This document shows, piece after piece, positions 8,451-18,323 of a stretch of 64,000 bases of DNA. This stretch comes from an uncultured Hyphomonas sp. (GTDB lineage: Bacteria; Pseudomonadota; Alphaproteobacteria; Caulobacterales; Hyphomonadaceae), in the NCBI RefSeq assembly GCF_963678195.1, contig NZ_OY782759.1, positions 1,612,001 through 1,676,000 on the forward strand. Direction: 5' to 3'. The notes beneath the pieces are model-generated. The model was not told where the DNA came from and did no database searches. It saw nothing but the letters and a program-made list of their open reading frames with translations. Made by a program: the position numbers and the translations under genes. Position 1 is the first letter of the stretch. Every line of letters begins with the position of its first letter.

Positions 8451-9923
8451 ATGACCGATGCGCACTGCGATGTCGTCATTGTTGGGGGAGGACCGACGGG
8501 CATTGCGCTGGCATTGATCGCCGCTCAGTACGGCGCCTCCGTGATCGTCTGCGAGAAGGAGGCGGACGTGTATCCGCTCCCGAGGGCGGCCCATATCGAC
8601 CATGAAGTGCTCAGGATCTTCCAGTCGGTCGGGGCGGCCGAGGAGATTGCTGCCACCAGCCGCACAACCAGTCATTATGACTTCCTGACGGCGGACGGCC
8701 AGGTCCTGCTGCGCTTCGAGGGGGCCGACAGGATCGCGCCCGGCGGCTGGCCGCGGGCGAACATGATCCACCAGCCCTCGCTGGAACGGGCCTTGCGCAA
8801 GCAGATGCAGGCAGCCGGTAACGTCGCGCTGCACGTGCAGTGGTCCTTTGCGGACTATGAGGAGACAGCTGACGGGGTGATGGCCCGGTTCTCCACACCG
8901 GACGGTCAGCGCACCGTTGCGGCCCGCTATATTGTCGGGGCGGACGGGACCCGCAGCCCGGTGAGAACGGCGGCGGGCATTGAGCTCGACGATCTGAACT
9001 TTGATGAGCTATGGCTGGTCATCGATGCGATTGTTCATGACTTTGACCGTCTGCCGAGGGTGAACCTGCAGATCTGCGACCCGAAGCGGCCGACCACCTG
9101 TGTGTTGATGGGTGAAGGCCGGCACCGCTGGGAATTCATGCTTCTTCCGGGTGAGTCTGCCGCACACGTGATGCGAGATGAGTTCATCGAAGAGCTCTTG
9201 GCGCCATGGGATGTACAGGGTGCTGTGACGCTGGAACGAAAGGCCGTGTACCAATTCAATGCACGTGTCGCGAAAGAATGGCGCCGCGGACGAGTTCTTC
9301 TCGCCGGCGATGCCGCGCACCAGACGCCGCCATTCGCCGGGCAGGGACTGTGCGCAGGGGCCCGCGATGCGGCAAATCTCGGCTGGAAGCTTGGGATGAT
9401 CGCTTCCGGGCAAGCGCCGGTCGCGCTGCTTGAGACCTACCAGGCTGAGCGGGAGCCGCATGCGCGGGCCACGATCCAGATGGCCATGATGATGGGGCGT
9501 ACGGTGTGTATTACCGATCCCGGGGCGGCGACCGAGCGGGACCGGCAGATGCTGGCCGCGAGGGCGGCAGGCATGTCGCCTGATGGGCGCACCGAGTATC
9601 CGGGCATAGCCTCCGGCATCGTGCTGGCCGGCAGCCCTGCTGCAGGTAGCTATTTTCCGCAATGGATCTCGGGTGCAGGGGCGCGCCTCGATGACGAATT
9701 GGGCCCGGGACCATGGCTGATCGGGACCGGAGCGCTGCCGCAACAGGAAGGCGTCAGGACGATGAACCTCAGCGAGAGTGAGGCCATGGATGTCCGAGAG
9801 GGCATTAAGGAATGGCTTGGCACGCACGATGCGAAGGCAGTCCTTGTCCGGCCGGACCGCTATGTGTTCGGGACGGGGGATGCCTCCGGCCTGCTCAGCG
9901 CCTGGAAGGCCGCGCTGGCCTGA
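8451..9923 (+). CDS. FAD-dependent aromatic hydroxylase (MhpA-like)
   Basis: A 490-residue class A flavoprotein monooxygenase that would add a hydroxyl to a phenolic ring to make the diol cleaved by the dioxygenase upstream. It shows the Rossmann motif VVIVGGGPTGIALAL, the ADGTRSPVR motif and the FAD ribityl motif GDAAHQTPPFAGQG. It resembles 3-(3-hydroxyphenyl)propionate hydroxylase, but that substrate is inferred from family and context only. It is the last gene of the three-gene operon. Confidence 0.88.
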   Translation: MTDAHCDVVIVGGGPTGIALALIAAQYGASVIVCEKEADVYPLPRAAHIDHEVLRIFQSVGAAEEIAATSRTTSHYDFLTADGQVLLRFEGADRIAPGGWPRANMIHQPSLERALRKQMQAAGNVALHVQWSFADYEETADGVMARFSTPDGQRTVAARYIVGADGTRSPVRTAAGIELDDLNFDELWLVIDAIVHDFDRLPRVNLQICDPKRPTTCVLMGEGRHRWEFMLLPGESAAHVMRDEFIEELLAPWDVQGAVTLERKAVYQFNARVAKEWRRGRVLLAGDAAHQTPPFAGQGLCAGARDAANLGWKLGMIASGQAPVALLETYQAEREPHARATIQMAMMMGRTVCITDPGAATERDRQMLAARAAGMSPDGRTEYPGIASGIVLAGSPAAGSYFPQWISGAGARLDDELGPGPWLIGTGALPQQEGVRTMNLSESEAMDVREGIKEWLGTHDAKAVLVRPDRYVFGTGDASGLLSAWKAALA

Positions 9924-9963
9924 GGAAGTCGCGCGTTCCCGGCCCCGGCGGTCCCCGCCGCTC

Positions 9964-10215
9964 CTACCGTGCAAACATTGGCACAAAATTCCCAGGGTCC
10001 TCTCCGACTTCAGTGCGGATGAGGGTGTTCGTGCGGGCGTTGAGACGTTCGATCTCTGTCTGGTAAGCCGGTTCATAGGCGAGGTTCGTGCGTTCGGCCG
10101 GATCGGCAGACGTATCGTAGAGCTCCAGGTAGTTGCGCGCCGTCAGCTCGTCCCAGTCTGCGGGGAAGTGGTGGTCAGAGGGCTTGAAGTAGCGGGAAAA
10201 CTTCCAGCGTCTAGT
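9964..10215 (-). pseudogene. C-terminal stump of a sulfatase
   Basis: About 80 codons on the minus strand read RRWKFSRYFK, then YLELYDTSADPAERTNLA, then an ERLNARTNTLI helix. That is the usual C-terminal end of an arylsulfatase-type protein (strands naming residue losses, then a closing helix). The catalytic part is missing. The fragment stops exactly where IS remnant b begins, so the insertion or a linked deletion destroyed the gene. Confidence 0.6.
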
Positions 10216-10940
10216 TTCGGGAAATGACCAAGTCACCGTTTCGCTATTTCAAGACGTGACCGGAAATCATTCAGCTTGCAGTGATGTTGTATGTCAGATC
10301 CCCACTATCACTGCGCAACGTCGAAGACCTGCTCCATGAACGAGGAATTGATATTTGCCACGAGACGGTGAGGCATTGAGTCTATCGGTTCGGCACTTGC
10401 TTCGCGCACAAGATCCGCAAGCGCCGGTCGGAGGGCATGCGGCAGAGCCCACAATGGCGGTGGCACTTGGACGATGTCTTCGTGAGTATCCGAGGGAAGA
10501 CTCACTACCTTTGGCGGGCGGTTGATCATGAGGGGGAGGCGCTGGAGTCATTCGTCACGAAAACTCGCGATAAAGCTTCAGCATTGAAATTTATGAGAAA
10601 AGCCATGAAGCGCTAAGGCAGTCCCAAGGCGATCGGGAACGAGGACTGCCAAGAAACTGGCCGGCATCTCAACAACCGCGCTGAAAATTCACACGTACCA
10701 TTCCGAAGGCGAGAGTGAGCTATGTCTCGATTCCGGTGAATGCAAAGTTTGCAGAAATTCGCTTCAATCCATTCGTCAGTACACAATCACTTTAATTTCG
10801 AAAGGCACATTAACTCCCGAATCCGATTCAAACAGAAACGGGATGCTGTGCTTGGCGAGTGGCACTGCCTTCTCGTTGCTTAGGACCTGCTTGTCCGCTA
10901 ATGACGGAGACTGGTTCGCATTCCCCTGACAGGACTGTTC
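10216..10940 (+). mobile_element. Decayed IS6-family insertion sequence, remnant b
   Basis: A transposase frame begins at ATG 10224 and can be followed to a stop at 10881-10883. It is broken by several in-frame stops: after YFKT, after ETVRH, after AMKR and after PFRRRE. An internal deletion follows AMKR, removing the stretch that reads YGNPSVV in remnant c. Conserved pieces are NVEDLLHERGIDICHETVRH, YLWRAVDHEGE and LNNRAENSH. The right end (GACTGGTTCG, 10910) stops 13-30 bases short of a tetR stop codon. Confidence 0.85.
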
Positions 10941-10952
10941 GCATTGTAAGTC

Positions 10953-11579
10953 TCACCCCGTCAAAGGTTTGGGTGACGTAATCAGTCCTCTGAGATAGGT
11001 CAGAAGTACGTCCGCACGAGATGTCGCCTCATCTCTTGACTGAAACAGAACGAGTCCGGACCACAGGGCGTAAAGGCTGATCGCAAGCTGCCCTGTTGGA
11101 AGCTGATAGCTGAGCTTGAAGCGCGTTTTCAGCGTGTCCAGAACCGAGGCCAGGGCTTCATAGCTAGCGTTGCGCGCGTGAGCGCACTGCGCGGCGAAAT
11201 CGGCGTCCCGCTGCGCCTGTAATTGCAGTTCGATTGCCAACAAGGACCATTGCGTTTTCTCTGCGATCGCCGTGAGATGCTTTGAAAACCCTTCCAGAGC
11301 GTGATCGAGCGTATCGCTCGATGCGGATTTCACAAGAGACTGCAGCAGGACGGCTTCCCGTTCGATATGACGTTGGAGAACCGAGAGCAAAAGGTCCTGT
11401 TTGCTTGCGAAGTTGGAATAGAAAGCCCCCTGCGAGAACCCTGCCTTCTCGCACACGGTCCGAAGCGAGGTCGCATTGACCCCGCCTTCGGCGAACAGGC
11501 TTTCGGCCGCATCCAGAAGGCGCTCGCGTGTACGCTGTTGCTGTTCCTGCCGCGACAGTCGACGGGGCGCATGTGTCAT
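10953..11579 (-). CDS. TetR/AcrR-family regulator downstream of oleate hydratase
   Basis: A 208-residue TetR protein with an N-terminal helix-turn-helix (ATSLRTVCEKAGFSQGAFYS) and a helical ligand domain. It lies 42 bases after the oleate hydratase gene on the same strand, so the two are probably co-transcribed and the regulator would control its own operon, responding to a fatty acid or acyl-CoA. A perfect palindrome upstream of the operon (13676-13689) is a candidate operator. Confidence 0.88.
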   Translation of the reverse strand: MTHAPRRLSRQEQQQRTRERLLDAAESLFAEGGVNATSLRTVCEKAGFSQGAFYSNFASKQDLLLSVLQRHIEREAVLLQSLVKSASSDTLDHALEGFSKHLTAIAEKTQWSLLAIELQLQAQRDADFAAQCAHARNASYEALASVLDTLKTRFKLSYQLPTGQLAISLYALWSGLVLFQSRDEATSRADVLLTYLRGLITSPKPLTG

Positions 11580-11621
11580 GGCGAGGCTCTTCTGGCTGTG
11601 ACCCTGGGTTCAGAGCTCAAT

Positions 11622-13598
11622 TCACTCAAACCCTTTGCGGACGTTGGCAATCCAGCTCCCTAGCGACTTCAGCGCGGCGCCGCCCTTGGCAGCCAGAGTA
11701 TCGACTTCGGCCTCGAAGGCTTCACGACGCTGGGTATCGGGTTCAGGCAAGGGTGGCAGGATGTGCGCATAATAGGTCTTATCCAGCAACCGGTGCAGCA
11801 ATCTCTCGCCCAGGAACGGCTTGCCGCTATTCAGGGCGCGCGCGCCCCTGATCAGATTGCGGATGTCATACTGGGTTGGGCTGATATCAGGCGCCTGCTT
11901 GGGAATATTCAGCAATTTGTAGACCCCGATCCGGGCAGTGCGGATAGAAGCCTCCATGGTGAATATGATGTCGTTGCGGGTTTCGACGAACTGCCCGATC
12001 AGGCCCAGATTCGTGCATCCTTCCGGCACGACCCGGGGACGGTCGCCGGCAGCGCGCTTCATGAATTGTGCCGTGATATAGGGCATCAGCGCGGTGCGCA
12101 CCTTGGTGTTGGCGACCACGTCATCGATCTGGTCTTCGATGCCCAGATGATAGCAGAGTTCGCTGAGAATCTCCCGCCCCGTGCACTCCGGCATCGTCTT
12201 GCCGACATGATTGCCGGGCTGGTCCATCAGCAGGCCATAGACCCACAAGACAAGCGTGTCTTCGGGTTGATCGGGAAAATGGGGCTGCCGGTTGCACGTC
12301 ACGTTCAGCAGCCAGTTCGAATCCGTGAAGGTGATGATGCCGCCTGTCACGGTGCGTCCCGAATACGGATCATTGACGGAAAGCGTCTTGAGCTTGTCGA
12401 CCAGAGGCGAGGGTTTGCAGGTCAGGGTGGCGGACTCCCAGATCGACTGGTCGGTATCGCCATAGAACTTTTCAGGATGGCCGAAGACATCTGACTTTTC
12501 CGCCAGGTTCCGCCAGAGCGTCCAGCCGCTTTGCTCGCCGGGCTCATGCCGTCCGACCGTCAGTTGGGGCACGGACTCCAGATCGCCATAGGCGGTGTTC
12601 TCCGTCATCGAGCCTGTCAGGGCAAAGACGAGATCGGTGTCACTGACCTCCAGGCGTTGCGACTCACCTGCGACAGTGCAGAGAATGCCGGTCACGGTTT
12701 TTCGCGCGCCGGTCTCGCTCAGCTCCAGATCCTGCACGCGCGTGTCGAACTGAAAGCGCACGCCCTTCTGTCGCAGCATGTCCGCCAGCGGTTTGATGAA
12801 GGTATCGTATTGATTGTATTTGGGAAAAACGAGGGCTGACAAATCCCCGAAACCGTCAACGGAATCCAGGAAGCGGTGCATGTACAGCTTGGTTTCCAGA
12901 AGGCTGTGACAGTTCTTGAAAGCAAACATGGAGCGGAACAGCGCCCAGAAATTGCTGCTCAGAAAACCTTTGGAGAAGTATTCCTCAATGGTGACCTCAT
13001 CGAGGTCTTCCTTTCTCTTCAGCATCAGACGGATCATTTCCCATTGCTGGGATTTGGTCAGCCCCATATCCTTGAAGTCAATGATTTCCCCCTGATTGCG
13101 CATCAGGCGCGCCTTGGAATAGTTGGGGTCGTTGTCATTAAGCAGGCGGTATTCATCCAGGACCGAATAGCCTTCAGGCAGTTCGACGGCCGGGACATCC
13201 TGGAACATGTCCCACAGGGTGTCATAGTTCCAGTTCATCTCCCTCCCGCCCCGGATAAGGTAGCCTTCATCGGGGTTGCCAGCGCCATCCATTGAGCCGC
13301 CCTCAACATCCATCTCTTCAAGAACGGTGATATGCGAGGGCGGCATATGGCCGTCCCGGATCAGGTAAAATGCTGCAGCGAGCCCGCCAATGCCGCCCCC
13401 GATAATCCAGGCTTTCCGGTCTTCCACGCCGGGCGTGGGGAGGGGGCGGTGCCGGGCATAGGGGCCAATGAAGTCGGGGGGCGGCAAGGTGTTCTTCGCC
13501 CGGTGGCTCCAATAGCCCGCTGTGGCATCAGGTTCGTGCTCGAAACCATCCGGAGCAGTGGAAGGAGTGAAAGGGCCGAATTGTGTGCCATGGGTCAT
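11622..13598 (-). CDS. ohyA: Oleate hydratase
   Basis: A 658-residue flavoprotein of the myosin-cross-reactive-antigen family, which adds water to the cis-9 double bond of unsaturated fatty acids to give 10-hydroxy acids. The FAD motif AWIIGGGIGGLAAAFYLI is near residue 64. Family blocks such as VEGGSMDGAGNPDEGYLIRG and GGREMNWNYDTLWDMF follow. Length and motifs match intact members. The ATG is preceded by GGAG at good spacing. It heads a two-gene operon with a TetR regulator, flanked on both sides by IS6 remnants, which suggests separate acquisition. Confidence 0.95.
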   Translation of the reverse strand: MTHGTQFGPFTPSTAPDGFEHEPDATAGYWSHRAKNTLPPPDFIGPYARHRPLPTPGVEDRKAWIIGGGIGGLAAAFYLIRDGHMPPSHITVLEEMDVEGGSMDGAGNPDEGYLIRGGREMNWNYDTLWDMFQDVPAVELPEGYSVLDEYRLLNDNDPNYSKARLMRNQGEIIDFKDMGLTKSQQWEMIRLMLKRKEDLDEVTIEEYFSKGFLSSNFWALFRSMFAFKNCHSLLETKLYMHRFLDSVDGFGDLSALVFPKYNQYDTFIKPLADMLRQKGVRFQFDTRVQDLELSETGARKTVTGILCTVAGESQRLEVSDTDLVFALTGSMTENTAYGDLESVPQLTVGRHEPGEQSGWTLWRNLAEKSDVFGHPEKFYGDTDQSIWESATLTCKPSPLVDKLKTLSVNDPYSGRTVTGGIITFTDSNWLLNVTCNRQPHFPDQPEDTLVLWVYGLLMDQPGNHVGKTMPECTGREILSELCYHLGIEDQIDDVVANTKVRTALMPYITAQFMKRAAGDRPRVVPEGCTNLGLIGQFVETRNDIIFTMEASIRTARIGVYKLLNIPKQAPDISPTQYDIRNLIRGARALNSGKPFLGERLLHRLLDKTYYAHILPPLPEPDTQRREAFEAEVDTLAAKGGAALKSLGSWIANVRKGFE

Positions 13599-13675
13599 GT
13601 GAGGCTCCGCTATTTGTCATCTGGCCGTGTTGAACGTTGCGACCTTGTGAAAGATAGATAGTGGGTGAAATTCAG

Positions 13676-13689
13676 ATATCAATTGATAT
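13676..13689. promoter_or_regulatory. 14-bp perfect palindrome upstream of ohyA
   Basis: ATATCAATTGATAT is a perfect palindrome in an AT-rich stretch 78 bases upstream of the oleate hydratase start. It is the best operator candidate for the operon's own TetR protein; inference from position and symmetry. Confidence 0.45.
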
Positions 13690-13795
13690 GTTAAATTTAT
13701 TCCCTTTATATAATGTCGCATCAGAGCAGGCCCGCCGGCTCTTGTTCGGTCATTGTCAGCGGAACTGAGCTTGAGGCAGTCAATCCTGATGCTTA

Positions 13796-14560
13796 AGCTC
13801 AAACAATGAGCCAAAACCTATTTCGATACTTCAAAACATCGCCCGAAAATTATCCAACTTGCTGTAATGATGTAGGTTCGATTTCCGCTATCTTTGCGGA
13901 ATGTAGAAGACCTGCTTCACGAGCGAGGCATCGACATTTGCCATGAAACGGTCAGGCACTGGGTGGATCGCTTTGGCACTTATTTCGCTCACAAAATACA
14001 GAAGCGCCGTTCGGAAAGAATGAGGCAATCGCCGCAATGGCAGTGGCACCTGGACGAAATCTTTGTGAAGATCCGTAAGAAGACGCACGACTTGTGGCAT
14101 GCAGTGGACCACGAAGGTGAGGTCCTGGAGTGCTTTGTCACGAAGAAAAGAGACAAGGCTTCAGCGCTGGAATTCATGAGAAAAGCCATGAAGCGATATG
14201 GCAATCCTTCAGTTGTGGTGAGCGACAGGCTTCTCTCGTATGGTGCTGCAATGCGCGAGATCAGCAATACTCACCGCCGTGAAACCGGTCGCCGCATGAA
14301 CAATTGTGCCGAAAATTCTCACCTTCCTTTCCGCTCACGCGAGCGGGCGATGTCTCATTTCAGGTGCATGCGAAGTTTGCAGAAATTCGCGTAAGTCCAT
14401 TCGTCTGTATACAATCACTTCAATCATCAACGAAACATCGAGAGCAGGGCCAGGTTCAAATCGTTAAATGACTCTGCTCTCCTTGGAGGCGCTTTTCTCG
14501 AAGTCCGAAACCTGCTTGTTCGCAAATGCGGCAATTGCTTTGAATTTGTCTGATAGCAGC
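13796..14560 (+). mobile_element. Decayed IS6-family insertion sequence, remnant c
   Basis: This is the best preserved copy. Its transposase starts at ATG 13806, but a frameshift near 13850-13890 moves it to the frame open from 13894 to 14394. That frame holds VEDLLHERGIDICHETVRHW, WHLDEIFVKIRKKTHDLWHA, FMRKAMKRYGNPSVVVSDR and NNCAENSHLPFRSRERAMSH. It ends early at a TAA (14392), after which the C-terminal coding sequence (NHFNHQRNIESRA) continues out of use. The right end (TTTGTCTGATAGC) is near 14541. Confidence 0.88.
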
Positions 14561-14595
14561 CCTGCAGTGATTGTCGTATCAGCTATCCCAAAGAT

Positions 14596-14609
14596 AAAAA
14601 TTGACATCA
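14596..14609 (+). promoter_or_regulatory. TGACATCA element (weak copy) upstream of a serine hydrolase
   Basis: AAAAATTGACATCA shares the 3-prime core of the TGAA-N2-TGACmTCA element found at 15963, 25462 and 27047. The first half is poorly matched. It lies 131 bases upstream of the hydrolase ATG, just after IS remnant c. Confidence 0.25.
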
Positions 14610-14739
14610 CCTTCAAATAAAGAAAGGAGGGGAGCTAATCGCAGTGTCTGCGGGTCGCTTTAATTTGAGCTGATGCCTTTTGATCAACAGTATCAGCGAG
14701 GTAACCCTCGGCGGCCGATATGAGCCACGGAGTAAGTAT

Positions 14740-15870
14740 ATGCGTGTCATAATCCTGCTGATCTCAATGATGACCATGCAGACCTGCGCCGCGATGGCAG
14801 AGACTTCGGCGGACGTCCGTGAGGCGCTGTCGGGGTTTGCGAAGCAGTTCCAGCTGCCCGGTGTCTCCCTGACGGTCATCGAAGAGGGGGAAATTGTTGA
14901 AGATACGGCTATCGGTTTTGCAGATCTGGAGCAGCAGGTTCCTATGCGGACCGATACGTTGAACCGTATCGGCTCCATCTCGAAGACCATGACCGCGGCT
15001 GCGGCCCTGAAGATGGTGGCAAGCGGTCAGATCGATCTTGGCCGCGAAGTGTCTGCCTATCTGGATGATTTCGACGGCCCTGCGCGAGACGTCACTCTGC
15101 GCCAGCTGATGTCTCATACGGGCTGTGTGAGAGGCTACAGGGACGGCGAAGGGATCTCTTATACGCATTATGAGGATTCCATCGCACCTCTGGAATTGTT
15201 CCGTGAGGACCCGTTGGAATGTGTTCCAGGTGGGCAGTTTATTTATTCCAGCTATGGCTACGCACTGATGGACGCTGTGATGGTGCGGGCGTCGGGCGAG
15301 GACTTCCAGTCACTTATGAAGGAACTGGTTTGGACTCCGCTGGGCTTGGAACAGGTCGCACTTGATGACTTGCGCAAAGTGATCAGTTGGCGTGCCAGGA
15401 ACTACGATCTTGATGCGGAAGGCCTGCTGGTCAACGCCCCCTACAGCGACAGTAGCTACAAATATGCCGGTGCCGGAATGCTTGCGTCGACCCGTGATCT
15501 GGCGCGCTTTGGTGCTGCTCTGATGGATGGCGCCTTCGTGACGGATGAGGCGAGGAGTGAGATGTTCGCGCCCGCATTGCTAAAGGACGGGACTGCGATC
15601 GACTATGGTCTTGGGCTTTATGTCGATTTCGCAAGGTTCATCGAGGCGAGGCGCGCTTATATTCCTGATGCGCTGTATGAGAGCCTCATGGCGCAGGCCT
15701 CACAGCACAAAGTGTACTGGCATTCAGGCACATCAGAGGGCGCGGTGGCAATACTCATGATGGAGCCTGAAACCGGACGGGTGGTTGCTCTTGCAACCAA
15801 CAGGGGCGGCGTCGAGAAGGAGGCGATCGTCTTTACGATGAGCCTGATAACCCTGTTGGGGGAGCAATAG
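14740..15870 (+). CDS. Beta-lactamase-fold serine hydrolase, exported
   Basis: A 376-residue serine hydrolase of the class C beta-lactamase / DD-peptidase / esterase fold. The ATG at 14740 follows GGAG and opens a signal peptide (MRVIILLISMMTMQ... AMA). The catalytic SxxK is Ser79-Ile-Ser-Lys82 (GSISKTM), the second motif is YSSYGY, and a HSG near residue 328 replaces the KTG triad. The fold is used by peptidases, amidases and esterases, including MlrB of microcystin degradation, so the substrate cannot be fixed. It stands upstream of a TonB receptor and D-glutamate genes, which makes a peptide or amide substrate attractive. Confidence 0.85.
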   Translation: MRVIILLISMMTMQTCAAMAETSADVREALSGFAKQFQLPGVSLTVIEEGEIVEDTAIGFADLEQQVPMRTDTLNRIGSISKTMTAAAALKMVASGQIDLGREVSAYLDDFDGPARDVTLRQLMSHTGCVRGYRDGEGISYTHYEDSIAPLELFREDPLECVPGGQFIYSSYGYALMDAVMVRASGEDFQSLMKELVWTPLGLEQVALDDLRKVISWRARNYDLDAEGLLVNAPYSDSSYKYAGAGMLASTRDLARFGAALMDGAFVTDEARSEMFAPALLKDGTAIDYGLGLYVDFARFIEARRAYIPDALYESLMAQASQHKVYWHSGTSEGAVAILMMEPETGRVVALATNRGGVEKEAIVFTMSLITLLGEQ

Positions 15871-15962
15871 CTCCTGGCGCGGGCATGCGCGTCATGCCAG
15901 CATCGAAGTGACCATATTTGAGGCGGTGAGCGCGGGGAGGGGCGCATGAGTCAAAAAAATAT

Positions 15963-15976
15963 TGAAAATGACCTCA
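15963..15976 (+). promoter_or_regulatory. TGAA-N2-TGACCTCA element upstream of the TonB receptor
   Basis: TGAAAATGACCTCA lies in an AT-rich stretch 92 bases before the receptor ATG. It is one of three close matches found before starts in module D. It may be an operator or activator site; inference. Confidence 0.4.
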
Positions 15977-16068
15977 ATTTTTGTAAATGTGGTAAATGAA
16001 GATCAGCGCGGATGCCGACTGAGTGCGGGGGCTGAGCGCATTTGCGTGACCAATATAGGGGTAAGAGA

Positions 16069-18288
16069 ATGAATTTTCCGCTCAAAAGTAATTCCGCCGG
16101 TGTTCCGTCATGGAAGCTCGCACTGTTCGCTGGTGTGGCCGTAGCGGTGTGCCTGCCTGGCGGGGCACACGCACAGGCGGACATGACTTCAGTTGAGGTA
16201 GACGCCTCTGATGAGGCCGTGTTCGACGTTATCACCGTCACGGCGCGCCGCCGGGTCGAAGACATTACCGACACGCCCCTCGCTGTTACAGCCTTTGGAA
16301 AGAACCTGATCGAAACCGGCGCGCTCGAAAGCGTGACGGACATTGTCGCGCTCAGCCCGAACGTGTCTTTCGAACCGGGTGGCGACTTTGTGAGTTCGAA
16401 TATTGCTGTCCGCGGTGTCAGCCGGGAGCGTTCCACCGAAGAGCCGGGCGTCGGCGTTTACCGCGATGGCGTCTATGTCGGTGGCCCGGTGACCAGCCTG
16501 TCGGACCTGTACGATCTGGAGCAGGTGGAAGTCCTCCGGGGACCGCAGGCCGGTCTCTATGGACGCAATGCTGTCGGTGGTGCCGTAAATATCAGAACGG
16601 CCCGTCCTGTGTTCGAAAACGGGGCGAAAATCGACCTGCAGGTCAGCGACATGGACCGGGTGGAGCTGATCGGCATGGGCAACTATGCTTTCAGCGAGAC
16701 GCTTGCTGCCCGCCTCAGCTTCAAGGCGATCAATCAGGACAAGGGCTTTTCCCGGAACGTCTTCCTCAATCAGGAACTCGACCAACAGGAGCGCCTGTCC
16801 GCGCGGGCGCGCGTTCTCTGGCAGCCTTCAGACAGGCTGGAAGTGCTTTTCACGGGTCTGTACCGGGATGATGAAGGGCAAACGCCGGCTGTTTTCCGGG
16901 TAGGGCAGGATCCCCGGAAACTCTCCTACAACACCGAAACGCCTTATAATGCCAAAGAGCAGCAGTTCTCTTCCGAAGTGAACCTTTCCATTGGCACAGG
17001 TACACTCACCAATATCCTCAGCTATCGGTCGATCGACGTCTATCAGCAGGACGATACCGACTTTTCGAGCGCCTATTTGCAGACGTCTACTCGCGATATC
17101 ACACTCGACAATTTCTTCGGTGAGCTTCGCTACGCCTCGGCAGACGATGGCCGCTTCCGTTATCTGGTCGGCGCGACCGTTCTGAAGGAAGAGTCCTTCT
17201 TCAATACGGACTTCCTGATCTCGGTCGGCGTACCCGGTCTTGGTGCCTTTTTCCCGCCGGACAATGGTGGCCTCAGAGGAGATAATCTGGACAGTGTCCT
17301 GTTCGAACTGGACAATGATCAGGATCTGCTCTCCTTTGCGGCATTCGCGGAGCTGACTTTCGATTTGACGGACCGGCTGACGCTGGACACGAGCCTTCGC
17401 TATACAAGGGACGAGCGGGACGTTGCGTTCGATCAGGCGACACCGGGCTGCACTGCCTGTGTCGCCATTGTCGGCCGTTCCCTGAACTATTCGGTCGCCA
17501 CGGATCCGGTCTTCGAGAACTGGTCTCCCGCCGGAACGCTCAGCTTTGATGTCTCGGATTCTGTACTCCTCTACGGCACCGTTTCGACCGGCTTCAAGGC
17601 GGGCGGCATCAATGAAGGCGCGAGCCAGCCGGAGTACCTGCCTTTCGACAGCGAGACGTCCATCAGCTACGAGGCAGGCCTGAAAGCGCAGCTCGGGGAT
17701 AGGGCCCAATTGGCGCTGGCAGCATTCTCGCAGACCCGCAAGGACGCTCTGATCTCTGTCGACGAATCCGTCATTGATCCGACATTCCCGGCCGGTGTGA
17801 ACGGGCTCGGTATCAATGCCGGCAAGATCGAGTCGACCGGTCTGGAGGCAGAGCTTTCGGCGCGCCCGCTCAAGGGACTCGATGTCAATCTGGCCTATGG
17901 GTACCTTGATGCGAGTTATGAAAGTTTCATTGTGCCGCTGCCAGGGGGTGGGGAAGTCGATTATTCCGCAAACCAGGTACCGCGAAGCTTCAAGCAGAGC
18001 TTCAGCATCAACTCGATCTACCGTAAGCCGCTAACCGATGGGATCAGCCTGTTGGCCTATGGCAGCTACAGCAATTCCTGGGACGGCTATCAGGACAATG
18101 CGAACCAGATCGAGTCAGAGTCGCCTGAGCTGATGAACCTTCGCCTTGGTGTCGAGGGCGACAGCTGGAGCTTCACAGGCTTTGTCAACAACCTGCAGGA
18201 TACCCGCTACATCACCTATCAGGTCGGGCCCTACATTCAGCTTGCGCCCGGTCGGACCTGGGGCGTGCGGGTCGAGAAGAGCTTCTGA
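16069..18288 (+). CDS. TonB-dependent outer-membrane receptor
   Basis: A 739-residue receptor. The ATG at 16069 follows GGGGTAAGAG and starts a signal peptide ending GGAHAQA. The TonB box is DVITVTARRR, the plug includes SSNIAVRGVSRERSTEEPGV and VEVLRGPQAGLYGRNAVGGA (19-20 residue blocks), and the last strand is RTWGVRVEKSF. It is the sub-type widespread in sphingomonads and Hyphomonadaceae for hydrophobic or unusual organic ligands. It is 35 bases before dgcN and probably heads the dgcN-dgcA-SDR operon, so a D-glutamate-containing compound is a reasonable ligand guess. Confidence 0.93.
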   Translation: MNFPLKSNSAGVPSWKLALFAGVAVAVCLPGGAHAQADMTSVEVDASDEAVFDVITVTARRRVEDITDTPLAVTAFGKNLIETGALESVTDIVALSPNVSFEPGGDFVSSNIAVRGVSRERSTEEPGVGVYRDGVYVGGPVTSLSDLYDLEQVEVLRGPQAGLYGRNAVGGAVNIRTARPVFENGAKIDLQVSDMDRVELIGMGNYAFSETLAARLSFKAINQDKGFSRNVFLNQELDQQERLSARARVLWQPSDRLEVLFTGLYRDDEGQTPAVFRVGQDPRKLSYNTETPYNAKEQQFSSEVNLSIGTGTLTNILSYRSIDVYQQDDTDFSSAYLQTSTRDITLDNFFGELRYASADDGRFRYLVGATVLKEESFFNTDFLISVGVPGLGAFFPPDNGGLRGDNLDSVLFELDNDQDLLSFAAFAELTFDLTDRLTLDTSLRYTRDERDVAFDQATPGCTACVAIVGRSLNYSVATDPVFENWSPAGTLSFDVSDSVLLYGTVSTGFKAGGINEGASQPEYLPFDSETSISYEAGLKAQLGDRAQLALAAFSQTRKDALISVDESVIDPTFPAGVNGLGINAGKIESTGLEAELSARPLKGLDVNLAYGYLDASYESFIVPLPGGGEVDYSANQVPRSFKQSFSINSIYRKPLTDGISLLAYGSYSNSWDGYQDNANQIESESPELMNLRLGVEGDSWSFTGFVNNLQDTRYITYQVGPYIQLAPGRTWGVRVEKSF

Positions 18289-18323
18289 CCTGGAGCCGGG
18301 AAGCCGCTCACGGAGTAATGGGA

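Noticed and set aside
9946-9960. A GC-rich hairpin after the flavin hydroxylase
   Set aside because: Short stem in a very GC-rich stretch with no T run; could be chance.
15882-15898. A hairpin GGCATG-N5-CATGCC after the serine hydrolase gene
   Set aside because: The stem is only 6 bp and no T run follows, so it is not a convincing terminator.
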